Part shown: positions 18,186 through 29,193 of the stretch, piece after piece
Layout: every line of letters starts with the position of its first letter
Numbering within the stretch: position 1 is the stretch's first letter
NCBI RefSeq assembly: GCF_000377905.1
Contig: NZ_KB898871.1
Span: 97,001-161,000, forward strand
Length of the DNA: 64,000 nt
Reading direction: 5' to 3'
DNA from: Thioalkalivibrio sp. ALMg11
GTDB taxonomy: Bacteria; Pseudomonadota; Gammaproteobacteria; Ectothiorhodospirales; Ectothiorhodospiraceae
The notes under the pieces: model-generated
What the model saw: the letters and a program-made list of their open reading frames with translations, nothing else
What the model was told of the DNA's origin: nothing
Databases searched by the model: none
Position numbers and translations under genes: made by a program

Positions 18186-21100
18186 GGCCACTGCTGCGCG
18201 CCACGCTGTGGGGATTCTCCACGGTCCTCACGCTGATCCTGATCCTGCTCGGCACCCTCGGGGCCCTGCTCGCGACGGAATCGGGGACCCGCTGGCTGGT
18301 CGAACTGGGTGAACGCCTGGCCCCCGTGGAACTGCGCATCGACCGGGTCGAGGGGACCCTGTTCACCGAGCTGCACCTGCACGGGTTGCACCTGGCACTG
18401 CCCGACGGCCCGACGATCGACCTGCCCGCCGGGCGCGTCGGGGTCAGTGCCCGCAGCCTGCTCCGTGGCGAGCTGAACGTCCGGATCCTGACCGCCACGG
18501 GGCTGCGCGTGGACCTGCCACCGCCCGATCCGGATGAGCCACCCGCGGACGAACCCTTCGCCCTGCCCGATTCCATCCGGCTGCCGCTGGCAGTGCGCCT
18601 GGGCCAGCTACGGGTCGAGGACATGGAGATCCTGCAGGCGGGCGAACCCCTGGCCTCGATCACCCGCCTGACAGCCCGCGCCCGGTCCAGCGGCTCGCGC
18701 ATCGAACTTCACGAGCTGGAGCTGGACATGCCGGAGATCCGGGCCCGTCTGGCCGGCGAGATCGAGGCCGATGGCGACTACCCCGTGCATCTGCGTGGCC
18801 AGTGGCAGGCACCCCTGCCCACGGCCCTGGCCGAAGGCCTGGGCACGGACGAGGCGCGCGGCAAGCTGGAGGTCACCGGGGCCTTGCGCGAACGCGTGCA
18901 GCTCGAACATGACCTGCGCGCCGGCATCGAGCTGAACCTGCAGGCCAGCGCCCGCGAGCTGTTCAGCACCCCGGCGCTGGAACTGGTGGCGCAGTGGCAG
19001 CCCTTCACCTACCAGCTCGATCCGGAACAGGACATCGCCCTGGAGGCCGGCCGCCTCGACCTGCAGGGCACACCCGAGGATTGGGCACTGGGCCTCGAGA
19101 CCGCGGCCACCCTGGCGCCCTGGCCCCGCCTTGCGCTGAACACCCGGGCACACGGGGATCTCGAATCGCTGCTGCTCGAGACCCTGGAGATCCACTCCGA
19201 GGCCGGACGGGTCACCCTCGCCGGTCCGATCCGCTTCGTCGACGCCCTGGACTGGGACCTGACCCTGGAGGCCGAGGACCTGACAACCACCGGAATGGGC
19301 GTGGAGTTCGATGCCGGGGTCGAGCGCCTGAAGGGACAGCTGCAGGGCGCCCTGCCACTGGGGACCGACACCCCGCCTCTGGTGGCCCTGGACGCGAGCG
19401 TCACCATTGACGAGCTGACCGGCCACTACGAGGGTGAACCCCTCACCGGCAGCCTGAACGCCTGGCTGGTCGATGGTCAGGCGCGGATCGAGGACACCCG
19501 CCTGACGATCCGCGATACCGCACAGCTGGACTTGAGCGGTTCGGCCACAGGCCTGGCGGGCGACCTGACCGACCCCGACCACCGCATCGTCTTCGACCTC
19601 GGGCTGGATCTGGAGGCCCCGGATTTGGCGCGCCTGCACTCGGAGCTGGATGGGCAGATCGAGCAACTGCGCCTCGCGCTGGACGGCAACTACGCCCCCG
19701 CCAGCGGCGCCCTGAACGCGCAGCTCGGCCTGGACCCGTTGCGCGCCCGCCTGCGCGGCATCGACATCACCGGCGATGCGCAGATCGCGCTAACCGAGAC
19801 CGGTGGCCAGATCGAGCAGCTACAGATCACCACCGACACGGGTACCCGGCTCGCCCTGGCCGGCAACCTCGACTGGTCCCAGGGCCTGAACTGGGACCTC
19901 GCGCTGGAAGGCGAAGGGCTGGATCCATCGCTGGTGGTCGCCGAGGCGCCCGGCCAGATCGCCCTCGCCCTGACCAGCGAGGGGCACCTGGACGCGGACG
20001 GCACCCCCCGCCTGCAGGCCCGGCTCCAGCGCCTCGAGGGTACACTGCGCGACCAGCCCGTCTCCGGCCAGGGCCAACTGCAGCTGGAGGGGGAGCACCT
20101 GCGAGTGGATCAGCTCGACCTGGCGCTGGGCCGGAACACCCTGACCGCCAACGGCGAATGGGCCGAGACCCTGGACTTCGAGCTGCGCCTGGATGCCCCG
20201 GAACTGGACCGGCTCTGGCCCGAGCTCGCCGGACGACTGGAGCTCGATGCGCATATCACCGGTGAACCCGACCGGCCGCGCGTGGCGGCGCGCGGCACCG
20301 GTACGGGGCTGCGTCTCGCGGATATCACCCTCGAGCAACTGGACCTCGAGGCCGACGCCGGCCTCGAGGTCGCCGCCCCGGCCGAGATCGACCTGCGTCT
20401 GACCGGCCTCGAGCTGGCCGACGGCACACGCGTGGAGACCCTGCGCCTGGATGCCTCCGGTCGCATCGACGAGCATCGCGTGACACTGGCGGCCGATGCC
20501 GGGGATCTGGGCTCGCTGGACCTGGCCCTGCAAGGCGAACTGAACCCCGACACCCTGCATTGGCGCGGCCAGATCGCACGGCTCGATCTGGATCAACCCG
20601 CGGGCGGCCCCTGGCAACTGACCGAACCGGTCGCGCTGGAGGCCGGGCCGGAGCGTGCACACCTGGAACGCCTGTGCCTGGCGCGCGAGGACGGACGGCT
20701 GTGCGCCGAGGGGCGCTGGAATGCGGCGACAGGGGCCGAGTTCGCCGCCGATGCCCGGGCCGTCGACCTGGCCTGGCTGGAACCCTTCCTTCCGCCGGAA
20801 CTCGCCATCGCGGGCCAGCTGAATGCCGATGCCAGCGGCCGCATGGATGCCGATGGCACCGTGACGGCCGACCTGACCGTGACCCCCACCGATGGCCACC
20901 TGATCGTGCGCGACGAGGACGGAGACCTGGAGGAGGTGCCCTACCGGGATGTGCGGCTGACCGCCCGGGTGCGGGATCGCGACGTGGACGCCGCCCTACG
21001 GCTCGATTTCCTGGACGGCGGGACGGCGCGCAGCGACATCCGCCTGCGCCCGGACGGCGACGACCTGCGTATCGACGGCGACTTCGTCGCCCGCCTCGAC

Positions 21101-22333
21101 GACCTCACCTGGCTGGGTGCCCTGAGCCCCGAGATCCAGCGCCTGCGCGGCTCGCTCAACGCCCGCCTGGACTTCGGCGGCCGCCTGGATGCGCCGCTGG
21201 TGGAGGGCGAGGTGGCGTTCCGCGATGGCGGGGTCCTGATCCCCGAGGCCGGCATCGACATCGTCATTCCCGAGATCACGGCCCGGGTCGTCTCGGCCGA
21301 ACAGCTGACCCTGACCGGCCGCCTGGAGTCCGGGGACGGCGGCATCGACCTCGACGGTCGCGTGGACCTCGGCGACGCCGGGCCCCGTGCCGAGCTGAGC
21401 CTGACCGGCGAGGACTTCCTGGTGGTCAATCGGATCGACGCCGAGGCACGCATCACGCCGGACTTGCAACTGGTCTTTACCCCCGACGACGGCATCCGCG
21501 TGCGCGGCGAGGTCTTCCTGCCCTGGGCGCGCATCCGTCCGCCGGACCTGCCACCCAGCGCCATTCGCGTCTCCGGCGACGAGGTCATCCTTGGCGAGGA
21601 CATCGCGGAGGCGCAGGGGCTCAAGACCGACATCCGCATCCGGATTCGCCTCGGGGATGACGTGCGCTTCGACGGCTTCGGCCTGACCGCGCGCTTCGCC
21701 GGGGAGGTGGATGTCGAAGAGGTCACCGGGCAACCGACCCAGCTATTCGGCGAGATCACGATCCCCGAAGGCGAATACAGCGACTACGGCCAGGACCTGC
21801 GGGTGGAACGCGGCAGCCTGGTGTTCCAGGGGCCGGCGGAGACACCGGAACTGGATCTGCGCGCGGTACGCACCGTGCGCGAATACAACGTGACGGTCGG
21901 GCTGGAGATCCGCGGCACGCCGGACAACCTGCGCTCGCGGGTGATCTCGGACCCGCCGATGGACGAGACCGAGGCGATGTCCTACCTGCTGACCGGACGC
22001 CCGCTATCCGGCGCCTCGCAATCCGACGGCAACATGATTGCGGCCGCGGCGGCCGCTTATGGTCTGGAACAGGGGGCGCTGATTACCGAACGCATCGGCC
22101 GGGAGCTGGGGCTCGACGAAGTGGAGCTGGACACCGAGGGCGGGCTGGACGAGAGCGCGCTGACGCTGGGGCTCTACCTCTCGCCGCGCCTGCTGCTGCG
22201 CTACTCCATCGGGTTGTTCGACAATACCTCGAAGGTCCTGCTGCGCTACGAACTGACCCGCAACCTGAGCGTGGAAACCGCCTCCGGCACAACGGAACAG
22301 TCGGTAGACCTCATCTATCGCTTCGAGCGCTAG
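18182..22333 (+). CDS. tamB: TamB, inner-membrane-anchored translocation/assembly module subunit
   Basis: 1383 residues. One N-terminal transmembrane helix (LLRATLWGFSTVLTLILILLG) is followed by a very long repetitive beta-rich region in which L, D, G and E-rich strands alternate (AsmA/TamB-like groove), and by a conserved C-terminal TamB domain (DUF490) with the GEITIPEGEYSDYGQDLRVERG and SYLLTGRPLSGA motifs. It spans the periplasm and acts with TamA or in lipid transport between membranes. The GTG start overlaps the tamA stop in GTGA. The final residues resemble an outer-membrane strand (SVDLIYRFER). Confidence 0.94.
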   Translation: MRPLLRATLWGFSTVLTLILILLGTLGALLATESGTRWLVELGERLAPVELRIDRVEGTLFTELHLHGLHLALPDGPTIDLPAGRVGVSARSLLRGELNVRILTATGLRVDLPPPDPDEPPADEPFALPDSIRLPLAVRLGQLRVEDMEILQAGEPLASITRLTARARSSGSRIELHELELDMPEIRARLAGEIEADGDYPVHLRGQWQAPLPTALAEGLGTDEARGKLEVTGALRERVQLEHDLRAGIELNLQASARELFSTPALELVAQWQPFTYQLDPEQDIALEAGRLDLQGTPEDWALGLETAATLAPWPRLALNTRAHGDLESLLLETLEIHSEAGRVTLAGPIRFVDALDWDLTLEAEDLTTTGMGVEFDAGVERLKGQLQGALPLGTDTPPLVALDASVTIDELTGHYEGEPLTGSLNAWLVDGQARIEDTRLTIRDTAQLDLSGSATGLAGDLTDPDHRIVFDLGLDLEAPDLARLHSELDGQIEQLRLALDGNYAPASGALNAQLGLDPLRARLRGIDITGDAQIALTETGGQIEQLQITTDTGTRLALAGNLDWSQGLNWDLALEGEGLDPSLVVAEAPGQIALALTSEGHLDADGTPRLQARLQRLEGTLRDQPVSGQGQLQLEGEHLRVDQLDLALGRNTLTANGEWAETLDFELRLDAPELDRLWPELAGRLELDAHITGEPDRPRVAARGTGTGLRLADITLEQLDLEADAGLEVAAPAEIDLRLTGLELADGTRVETLRLDASGRIDEHRVTLAADAGDLGSLDLALQGELNPDTLHWRGQIARLDLDQPAGGPWQLTEPVALEAGPERAHLERLCLAREDGRLCAEGRWNAATGAEFAADARAVDLAWLEPFLPPELAIAGQLNADASGRMDADGTVTADLTVTPTDGHLIVRDEDGDLEEVPYRDVRLTARVRDRDVDAALRLDFLDGGTARSDIRLRPDGDDLRIDGDFVARLDDLTWLGALSPEIQRLRGSLNARLDFGGRLDAPLVEGEVAFRDGGVLIPEAGIDIVIPEITARVVSAEQLTLTGRLESGDGGIDLDGRVDLGDAGPRAELSLTGEDFLVVNRIDAEARITPDLQLVFTPDDGIRVRGEVFLPWARIRPPDLPPSAIRVSGDEVILGEDIAEAQGLKTDIRIRIRLGDDVRFDGFGLTARFAGEVDVEEVTGQPTQLFGEITIPEGEYSDYGQDLRVERGSLVFQGPAETPELDLRAVRTVREYNVTVGLEIRGTPDNLRSRVISDPPMDETEAMSYLLTGRPLSGASQSDGNMIAAAAAAYGLEQGALITERIGRELGLDEVELDTEGGLDESALTLGLYLSPRLLLRYSIGLFDNTSKVLLRYELTRNLSVETASGTTEQSVDLIYRFER

Positions 22334-22363
22334 GGCGCTGCGGATTGAAGGTCAAAGGCTTCA

Positions 22364-22397
22364 TTCACCACGAAGCACACGAAGGCACGAAGAAAAC
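22364..22397 (+). repeat. Dispersed short repeat (CACGAAG family)
   Basis: Reads TTCACCACGAAGCACACGAA then GGCACGAAGAAAAC. This family of short AC/GA-rich units occurs scattered in many bacterial genomes; related arms flank the mosaic at 13099-13292. No coding or structural role is visible. Confidence 0.6.
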
Positions 22398-22512
22398 AGC
22401 AGGGCGGTTGCACCCCAGAGGACACCAACCTCACGGAGACCCCCGGGCGTTCTCTCGGTGGCCGATAGACACTCGCGGTACGTCACCTGAAAACTCTTCC
22501 CAAGAGTCGCCC

Positions 22513-22544
22513 GTCATCGCGAGGAGCGAAGCGACGTGGCGATC
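22513..22544 (+). repeat. Dispersed repeat (GTCATTGCGAGGAGCGAAGC family)
   Basis: GTCATCGCGAGGAGCGAAGC then GACGTGGCGATC closely matches a widespread proteobacterial intergenic repeat. An inverted related pair lies at 38517-38623. It ends 9 bp before the stop codon of the thioredoxin-like gene. Confidence 0.7.
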
Positions 22545-22553
22545 AGCGCCTCC

Positions 22554-23066
22554 CTAGCTTGAGGTATCGCGAGCGCCGTTACGCGCGGCGTCGATGCGTA
22601 CCCGGATCTGGCTGCGGTAGAGCTGTTCGTTGGGGATGCCCACCAGGGGACGCCCGACCGGCTGGCCCTCGGCATCGAACGCCATGATCGTCGGCACCAC
22701 CCGCACGCCGTAGGCACGGCCCAGCTCACTGCCCAGCTTGGTCGTGCCGTCGAAATCGCGCACTTCTTCGCGATCCAGCATGACCTTGCGGATATTCACA
22801 CCCTCGAGGGCCGGGTCCGCGGTCATCGGGCCGAGATAACGCTGTTCGGCACGATCACAGTAGGGACAGCTATTCGACGCGAACATGATCACAGTCGCCT
22901 TGCCATCGCCCTGGGCGCTCAGCGCCTGGAGGTCCGTTGAACGTTCGACGCCACCCGCCGCGACCGCAGTAGCCAGCAGCATGCCGACCAACAAGGCGCC
23001 GGAGCGCAGAAGCATCGGGCCGAACGGGGGGCGGGGAAGGTTCGTATTCGGGGTCATGGTCATCAT
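22554..23066 (-). CDS. Periplasmic thioredoxin-fold protein (SoxW/TlpA-like)
   Basis: 170 residues. A hydrophobic signal or anchor (MLLRSGALLVGMLLATAVAA) precedes a thioredoxin-like domain with the redox motif SNSCPYCDRAEQ (CPYC) and the cis-proline loop VRVVPTIMAFD. Such proteins reduce or oxidise disulfides, heme-ligating cysteines or sulfur carriers in the periplasm. It stands alone between tamB and the OmpA-type gene, with a dispersed repeat just beyond its stop. A second CPxC protein is encoded at 27206-27745. The physiological partner cannot be named; DsbD in the same window could supply electrons. Confidence 0.82.
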   Translation of the reverse strand: MMTMTPNTNLPRPPFGPMLLRSGALLVGMLLATAVAAGGVERSTDLQALSAQGDGKATVIMFASNSCPYCDRAEQRYLGPMTADPALEGVNIRKVMLDREEVRDFDGTTKLGSELGRAYGVRVVPTIMAFDAEGQPVGRPLVGIPNEQLYRSQIRVRIDAARNGARDTSS

Positions 23067-23190
23067 GGATCCTCGGGTGTTTGGAACCAGTCTAGGGGCG
23101 CCACATTAACGCAAGCTGAAGAGCCATCAATCACCCTCCCGCCTCCGGCCGCCCCGAAGATTCGCCGAATGGCGCCCACGAGTTGCCCAC

Positions 23191-23216
23191 AAAAAAGGCC
23201 CCGCCGGAGCGGGGCC
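23191..23216 (-). terminator. Rho-independent terminator of the OmpA-type gene
   Basis: On the minus strand, AGGCCCCGCTCCGGCGGGGCC forms a strong GC stem with a short loop, followed by TTTTTT. It lies about 50 bp beyond the stop of the OmpA-family gene. Confidence 0.9.
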
Positions 23217-23264
23217 TGGTTCCAACTCGCCGGCGAACCGGCGGTCAGGGTCTTGCGGGCAACC

Positions 23265-23906
23265 TTAGTCGGCGCGCTTGCGCACGTCGGAGGTCACTTC
23301 CACGCGGCGGTTGGCTTCGCGGCCTTCCTGGGTGGCGTTGTCGGCGGTCGGACGGTCTTCACCGTAGCCGACGGTGCGGATGTCGCCCTGACGCACGCCT
23401 TCGCTGGCCAGGAATTCGGTGACGGCCTGGGCGCGACGCTCGGACAGGCCCTGGTTGTAGTCGGCCGGGCCGATGGTGCAGGTGTGACCTTCGACCAGCA
23501 CCGAGCTGTACTCGGCATCGTCGGAGGTCAGGCTGCGGGCCAGATCACGCAGGGCAGAACGGCCTTCAGAACGCAGATCAGCGCTGTCGAAGTCGAACAG
23601 GGCCTGGGCGCTCAGCGTGGTGGTGGTGAATTCCGGCTCCGGCTCCGGCGCCGGGGCAGCCGCCGGCTCGGGCTCGGGGGCCTCGGCAACTTCTTCGATG
23701 TAACCCGCGCAATGCGGGAACTTCACGTTTTCTTCCGTCCAGGAGCGCGTACGCACGCACTCGCCGGAACGATCCACGACAACCTTGCCGCTACGATCGG
23801 TCACGTTGGCGGCCGGCGGTTCCTGCGCGACAACCTGCCCGGCGGCGCCCAGCACCAGCGAGGCCACGGACGCGGCCAGAATATTCTTAACAAGCTTATG
23901 ATTCAT
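23265..23906 (-). CDS. OmpA-family outer-membrane/peptidoglycan-binding protein
   Basis: 213 residues. A signal peptide (MNHKLVKNILAASVASLVLG...VVAQ) is followed by a short cysteine-containing region (GECVRTRSW...FPHCAGYI), a Pro/Glu/Ala-rich linker and a C-terminal OmpA domain (LFDFDSADLRSEGRSALRDLA, GHTCTIGPADYNQGLSERRA, EANRRVEV) that binds peptidoglycan. There is no eight-strand barrel, so this is a short OmpA-like protein. ATG 23906 has an excellent AAGGAGG site 7 nt upstream; longer reading starts up to 24062 are not needed. A terminator follows and a possible promoter lies at 23986-24014, so it is monocistronic. Confidence 0.93.
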   Translation of the reverse strand: MNHKLVKNILAASVASLVLGAAGQVVAQEPPAANVTDRSGKVVVDRSGECVRTRSWTEENVKFPHCAGYIEEVAEAPEPEPAAAPAPEPEPEFTTTTLSAQALFDFDSADLRSEGRSALRDLARSLTSDDAEYSSVLVEGHTCTIGPADYNQGLSERRAQAVTEFLASEGVRQGDIRTVGYGEDRPTADNATQEGREANRRVEVTSDVRKRAD

Positions 23907-23985
23907 TGCATAGCCTCCTTGAAAAAACAATCGACGTCGGACCCGGCTTAGGACGCGTGACCAGCATGGTACGCGCCACAACCGC

Positions 23986-24014
23986 AATCCAAAGCAGCGA
24001 GCTGCTTGCGTCAA
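23986..24014 (-). promoter_or_regulatory. Possible promoter of the OmpA-type gene
   Basis: On the minus strand TTGACG (24014-24009) is followed after 17 bp by TGGATT (23991-23986), a good -35 with a poor -10. It lies about 80 bp before the start codon. The rest of the 450-bp gap up to groEL is AT-richer than its surroundings and shows no gene. Confidence 0.35.
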
Positions 24015-24294
24015 GCCCTCTACAGTACCCTTGATAGTGGCACACAAGTTCGGGTTTTGCACGCATCAGAACGCAAATTATGTGTCGACATCACAACGTC
24101 GTCACATTCCGTAAATTTCCGAAGATCCAGTGACTTTCGGCGCTGGTGTCTCGGCATTGCAACAGTCGGCACCCGAATCCCACAGGGATTTTCCAGCGAA
24201 CTGTATTCCAACAGACACACAGTAACGCTATGGGTTCCGAGCACCCCAGATTCAGCACCGGAGTCGCGGCCCGAAATGGCGGCATGGGCCAGAC

Positions 24295-24319
24295 AAAAAG
24301 ACCCCGCCGAAGCGGGGTC
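24295..24319 (-). terminator. Rho-independent terminator of groESL
   Basis: On the minus strand, GACCCCGCTTCGGCGGGGTC makes a GC-rich stem with a TTCG loop, followed by TTTTTGT. It lies about 40 bp beyond the groEL stop. Confidence 0.92.
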
Positions 24320-24356
24320 CCAAGGTACATCAACGATGCACGGGTAAAGCGGCGAA

Positions 24357-26048
<1,692 letters not shown>

Positions 26049-26072
26049 TTAGACGGTCGCGGTTCGGGGCGT

Positions 26073-26363
26073 TCAACCCTCGATGACGGCCATGATGTCG
26101 TCTTCGCGCATCACGAGGACTTCGTCGCCTTCGACCTTGACCTCGGTGCCGGAGTACTTGCCGAACAGGACCGTGTCCCCGGCCTTCACGTCCAGGGGAC
26201 GGGCTTCGCCGTTGTCCAGGATCTTGCCGTTGCCTACTGCAACCACTTCGCCACGGATCGGCTTCTCGGCCGCGGAATCCGGGATCACGATGCCGCCGGG
26301 GGTGGTGCGTTCTTCTTCCATACGCTTCACGATGACTCGATCGTGCAAAGGACGCAGGTTCAT
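26073..26363 (-). CDS. groES: Co-chaperonin GroES (Hsp10)
   Basis: 96 residues, the standard length. [20 protein letters not shown] and the mobile loop region [16 protein letters not shown] are canonical, as are [14 protein letters not shown] and the C-terminal [14 protein letters not shown]. It caps the GroEL chamber. AAGGAG lies 10 nt before the start. First gene of groESL; the promoter and CIRCE lie 63-116 bp upstream. Confidence 0.99.
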   Translation of the reverse strand: MNLRPLHDRVIVKRMEEERTTPGGIVIPDSAAEKPIRGEVVAVGNGKILDNGEARPLDVKAGDTVLFGKYSGTEVKVEGDEVLVMREDDIMAVIEG

Positions 26364-26425
26364 GGCGCGAACTCCTTAATAAAATGTCTCAAACAGGAAA
26401 ATTGGTTTGTCGGGCAGGCACCCTG

Positions 26426-26452
26426 TTAGCACCCGCCCCTGACGAGTGCTAA
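26426..26452 (-). promoter_or_regulatory. CIRCE operator (HrcA-binding site)
   Basis: TTAGCACCC, nine bases, GAGTGCTAA: the inverted repeat matches the CIRCE consensus TTAGCACTC-N9-GAGTGCTAA except for one base in one arm. It lies between the groESL promoter and groES, the standard position for HrcA repression of chaperonin genes. Confidence 0.95.
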
Positions 26453-26479
26453 TAATAGGGGCACACGAGGGCGAGTCAA
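26452..26479 (-). promoter_or_regulatory. Sigma-70 promoter of groESL
   Basis: On the minus strand TTGACT (26479-26474), a 16-bp spacer and TATTAT (26457-26452, five of six matches). The -10 box abuts and overlaps CIRCE by one base, consistent with HrcA control. A sigma-32 element was not recognised. Confidence 0.75.
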
Positions 26480-26515
26480 GAGCGCGCGTTACGAAAGCGG
26501 GGCCAGAAACGTGAA

Positions 26516-26998
26516 TCAGCGACGGTCGTCGTGGTCCAGCCGGTCGTCGGGCGCCTCGGTGCGGTCGTCGTGTTGGCGGAATTCGCCCTCGATGGTACCG
26601 CCGCCCTGCGGCCCGCCAGGGCCGCCGGTACGCGTGCGGACCATGCCGCGGCGCAGGATGCCGGCCGCCGCCCAGCGCCGCAGCGGCGGAATCAACAGCA
26701 CGAAGCCGGCGGCATCGGTAAAGAACCCCGGCAGCAACAGCAGCACCGCGGCCGACATCAGCAGCCAGCCCTCGACCAGCCCGCGCGCCGGAACCTTCCC
26801 CTGCGCCAGGCTTTGTTGCAGCCGCCGCCAATGGTAGAAGCCCTGCAATCGGAACAACATCAGCCCGGCCGCCGCCGTGACGATCACCAGCACCACCGTC
26901 ATCAGGGCGCCTACGGCATCACCTACCCAGGCGAAGCCGAAGATCTCGAGCAGCACCAGACCGAGAAAGACAAACAGGGGAAAGAGGGGGTTGCGCAT
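26516..26998 (-). CDS. fxsA: FxsA-family inner-membrane protein
   Basis: 160 residues. About three to four hydrophobic segments lie in the first 110 residues (LFPLFVFLGLVLLEIFGFAWVG; ALMTVVLVIVTAAAGLMLF; LLMSAAVLLLLPGFFTDAAGFVLLIPPLRR), matching the FxsA family motif around PGFFTDAAG...LLIPP. The C-terminal ~45 residues are charged and Gly/Asp/Arg-rich, ending in a cytoplasmic tail. E. coli FxsA overproduction relieves F-plasmid exclusion of phage T7; its normal role is unknown. The gene lies just upstream of groESL on the same strand, a neighbourhood often seen in gammaproteobacteria, but has its own coding unit before the CIRCE-controlled promoter. Confidence 0.9.
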   Translation of the reverse strand: MRNPLFPLFVFLGLVLLEIFGFAWVGDAVGALMTVVLVIVTAAAGLMLFRLQGFYHWRRLQQSLAQGKVPARGLVEGWLLMSAAVLLLLPGFFTDAAGFVLLIPPLRRWAAAGILRRGMVRTRTGGPGGPQGGGTIEGEFRQHDDRTEAPDDRLDHDDRR

Positions 26999-27205
26999 CG
27001 AAGGGGTTCCGCAGATCAGGCCTGTTTATTGGAACATGCGCCCCGGGTGGTGTCGATTGGAACCCCGCTGATACGCGGATACTCCAACAATCAGGCACCC
27101 GCGGGGAGCCCGGCCCCTTTTCCTTGCACGACAAAGGGAATTAAGCCAGTCTCCTGCACGTCATTGGTGCATACGGCTATCTACATATTCGGAGAGTGAC
27201 CGCTC

Positions 27206-27745
27206 ATGTTGCGTAATCCCATCCTGATGCTGGTCCTGCTGGCCTTCCTTGTCCCGGCTCTGGCAACCGCCGCCGTGGAAGACCCGCGCGATCCGACACA
27301 CCACTTTTTCGACCCGACCTTCGGCGAATTCCCCGAAGAACTGGAAGAAGCGCGCGCGGCCGGCAAGAAAGGCATCCTGATCTTTTTCGAGATGGCCGAC
27401 TGCCCGTTCTGCCACCGCATGAAGAACCAGGTACTGAACCAGCCCGAGGTCCAGGAGTACTTCAGCGAGCACTTCCGGGTGTTTAGCGTAGATGTCGAGG
27501 GCGCCATCGAGATCGTCACCTTCGAGGGTGAGACCAAGACCCAGATGGACTGGGCCACCCGCGACTACCGGGTGCGCGCCACACCGGTGTTCCAGTTCTT
27601 CAACCTGGAGGGCGAGCCCATCGCCCGCTTCATCGGCGCCACCCGCGACTCCCGCGAATTCCTGCAGCTGGGCGAATTCGTCGCCGAGGGGCACTACAAG
27701 GACCAGAACTTCACGCGCTTCAAGCGCGAGCAAGACGGCCGTTAA
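27206..27745 (+). CDS. Periplasmic thioredoxin-like protein (CPFC, SoxW-like)
   Basis: 179 residues: signal peptide (MLRNPILMLVLLAFLVPALATAA) and a thioredoxin fold with the redox motif EMADCPFCHRMKNQ, then VDVEGAIEIVTFEGE and the cis-proline region VRATPVFQFFNLEG. Resembles the SoxW/thioredoxin_7 type proteins of sulfur-oxidising proteobacteria that reduce periplasmic sulfur carriers or cytochrome thiols. GGAGAG lies 9 nt before the start. First gene of a six-gene run that ends with dsbD and a TlpA-like lipoprotein, so it probably exchanges electrons with DsbD. Confidence 0.85.
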   Translation: MLRNPILMLVLLAFLVPALATAAVEDPRDPTHHFFDPTFGEFPEELEEARAAGKKGILIFFEMADCPFCHRMKNQVLNQPEVQEYFSEHFRVFSVDVEGAIEIVTFEGETKTQMDWATRDYRVRATPVFQFFNLEGEPIARFIGATRDSREFLQLGEFVAEGHYKDQNFTRFKREQDGR

Positions 27746-27778
27746 CCCTTACTCGTTTACTCCGAGGATCGACGCCTG

Positions 27779-29155
27779 ATGCCGCCGATGCACCCCCGCT
27801 CGCGCCGCACCGGCCGCCGGCAGCCGCTGGCTTGCCTGCTGCTGGCCAGCCTGCTCCTGTGGCCCCTGGCCGGACCGGCGACCGCACAGGATGCCGGCGG
27901 CGCGGCCGACCTCGGCCCTCTGCCCAACCCGATGCGGGTGGGCGACGCCCTGGATCGGGTCGACGCCCTGCACCCACGGGTGCGCCAGGCGCGCGCCGAC
28001 CGTGAACAGGCCCGCGCCGCCCTGGAGGCGACTCGAGCCGAGCGCGACGTCACCGTGAACGCGCGGCTCGAGGCCCGCTGGATCGAGCCCAACGATCGGG
28101 TCGAGGACCGCACCCGCAACGACTCCCGCGCCGCCATCGTCGCGCGCAAGCTGCTGAGCGACTTCGGCCAGTCCCATGCGCGCGAATCCGCCAGCGAGCA
28201 GCGCCTGGAGGCCGCCCACCAACAGGAAGCGCTGACCCATGCCCGTCACCGCATCCACGTCCTCGAGCGCTACTTCGACGTGCTGCTGGCGGATCTCGCC
28301 TTCGCTCGCGACACCGAGGCCATGGCCGCCGCCTACGTATCCAAGGAACGGGCCGAGGAGCGCAACCAGCGCGGCCAGGTCTCGGACATCGAAGTCTTCC
28401 GCCTGGAATCCGAATACCAGACCCTGCGGGTGCAACGTACCCGCGCCCTGCAGGACCAGGCCCGGACCCGGGCCGCGCTGGCCGAGGCCCTGAACCGCCC
28501 GGACCGGCGCGTGCGCACCGTTCTCGCCCCCATGCTGCCACTCGATCTGCCCGAGCTGCCCGAGCTGGATGCGCTGCTGGCCGAACTCGACAACACCAGC
28601 CCGCGCCTGATGGCCGAGCGCCGCCACGTCGAGGCCGCGAGCCGCGAGGTGGCGGCCTCGCGCGCGCAGCGGCGTCCGCGCCTGTACGCCGAGGCCGAAT
28701 CCGGCTGGTGGCACCGCGACCTGGGTGGCGGCGACCGCAACCCGTTCGCCGCCGGCCTGGTCCTGGAGATCCCGCTATACGAGGGCCGGCGCCACGACAG
28801 CCGGGTCGGCCAGGCGGTCGCCGCCCGCCATCGGGCCGAGGCCGAACTGGGCGAGGCACGCATCGAGGCGCGCAACCGCCTGCGCGAGCTGTACGACGAG
28901 ATCCGCGCACTGCAGACTCAGCGCGACGAAGCCGCCTGGCGCATGGACTACCGAGAGCTGTACATCGACCGCGCGCGTTACCTGTACGACATCGAGGACC
29001 AGGCCGACCTGGGCGACTCGATGGTCCAGCAAAGTGCCGCGGCGCATTTCAATGCGGGCACCGAATTCCAACTGGCCCTGGCCTACGAACGCCTGGCCCT
29101 GCTGAGCGGCCGCGACGAGCTGAGCCCGTTCCGCGCCACCGACGAAAACCCTTGA
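27779..29155 (+). CDS. TolC-family outer-membrane efflux protein
   Basis: 458 residues. A signal peptide (LACLLLASLLLWPLAGPATAQ) precedes two TolC-type helical repeats, each with long Ala/Arg/Glu-rich coiled-coil segments; GDALDRVDALHPRVRQARADREQAR and the mid-protein DNTSPRLMAERRHVEAASREVAASRAQRRP are family hallmarks. It forms trimeric outer-membrane exit ducts for export. It is 33 bp after the thioredoxin-like gene and 38 bp before an adaptor gene. No inner-membrane pump gene accompanies it, which is unusual for such pairs. Confidence 0.88.
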   Translation: MPPMHPRSRRTGRRQPLACLLLASLLLWPLAGPATAQDAGGAADLGPLPNPMRVGDALDRVDALHPRVRQARADREQARAALEATRAERDVTVNARLEARWIEPNDRVEDRTRNDSRAAIVARKLLSDFGQSHARESASEQRLEAAHQQEALTHARHRIHVLERYFDVLLADLAFARDTEAMAAAYVSKERAEERNQRGQVSDIEVFRLESEYQTLRVQRTRALQDQARTRAALAEALNRPDRRVRTVLAPMLPLDLPELPELDALLAELDNTSPRLMAERRHVEAASREVAASRAQRRPRLYAEAESGWWHRDLGGGDRNPFAAGLVLEIPLYEGRRHDSRVGQAVAARHRAEAELGEARIEARNRLRELYDEIRALQTQRDEAAWRMDYRELYIDRARYLYDIEDQADLGDSMVQQSAAAHFNAGTEFQLALAYERLALLSGRDELSPFRATDENP

Positions 29156-29193
29156 GCCACCGGCCCGCCGGCGACCAGACGGGAGACCTGTAC

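Noticed and set aside
24020-24347. Several small open frames between the OmpA-type gene and groEL
   Set aside because: They overlap each other on both strands, lack ribosome sites and cover a regulatory region and terminator.
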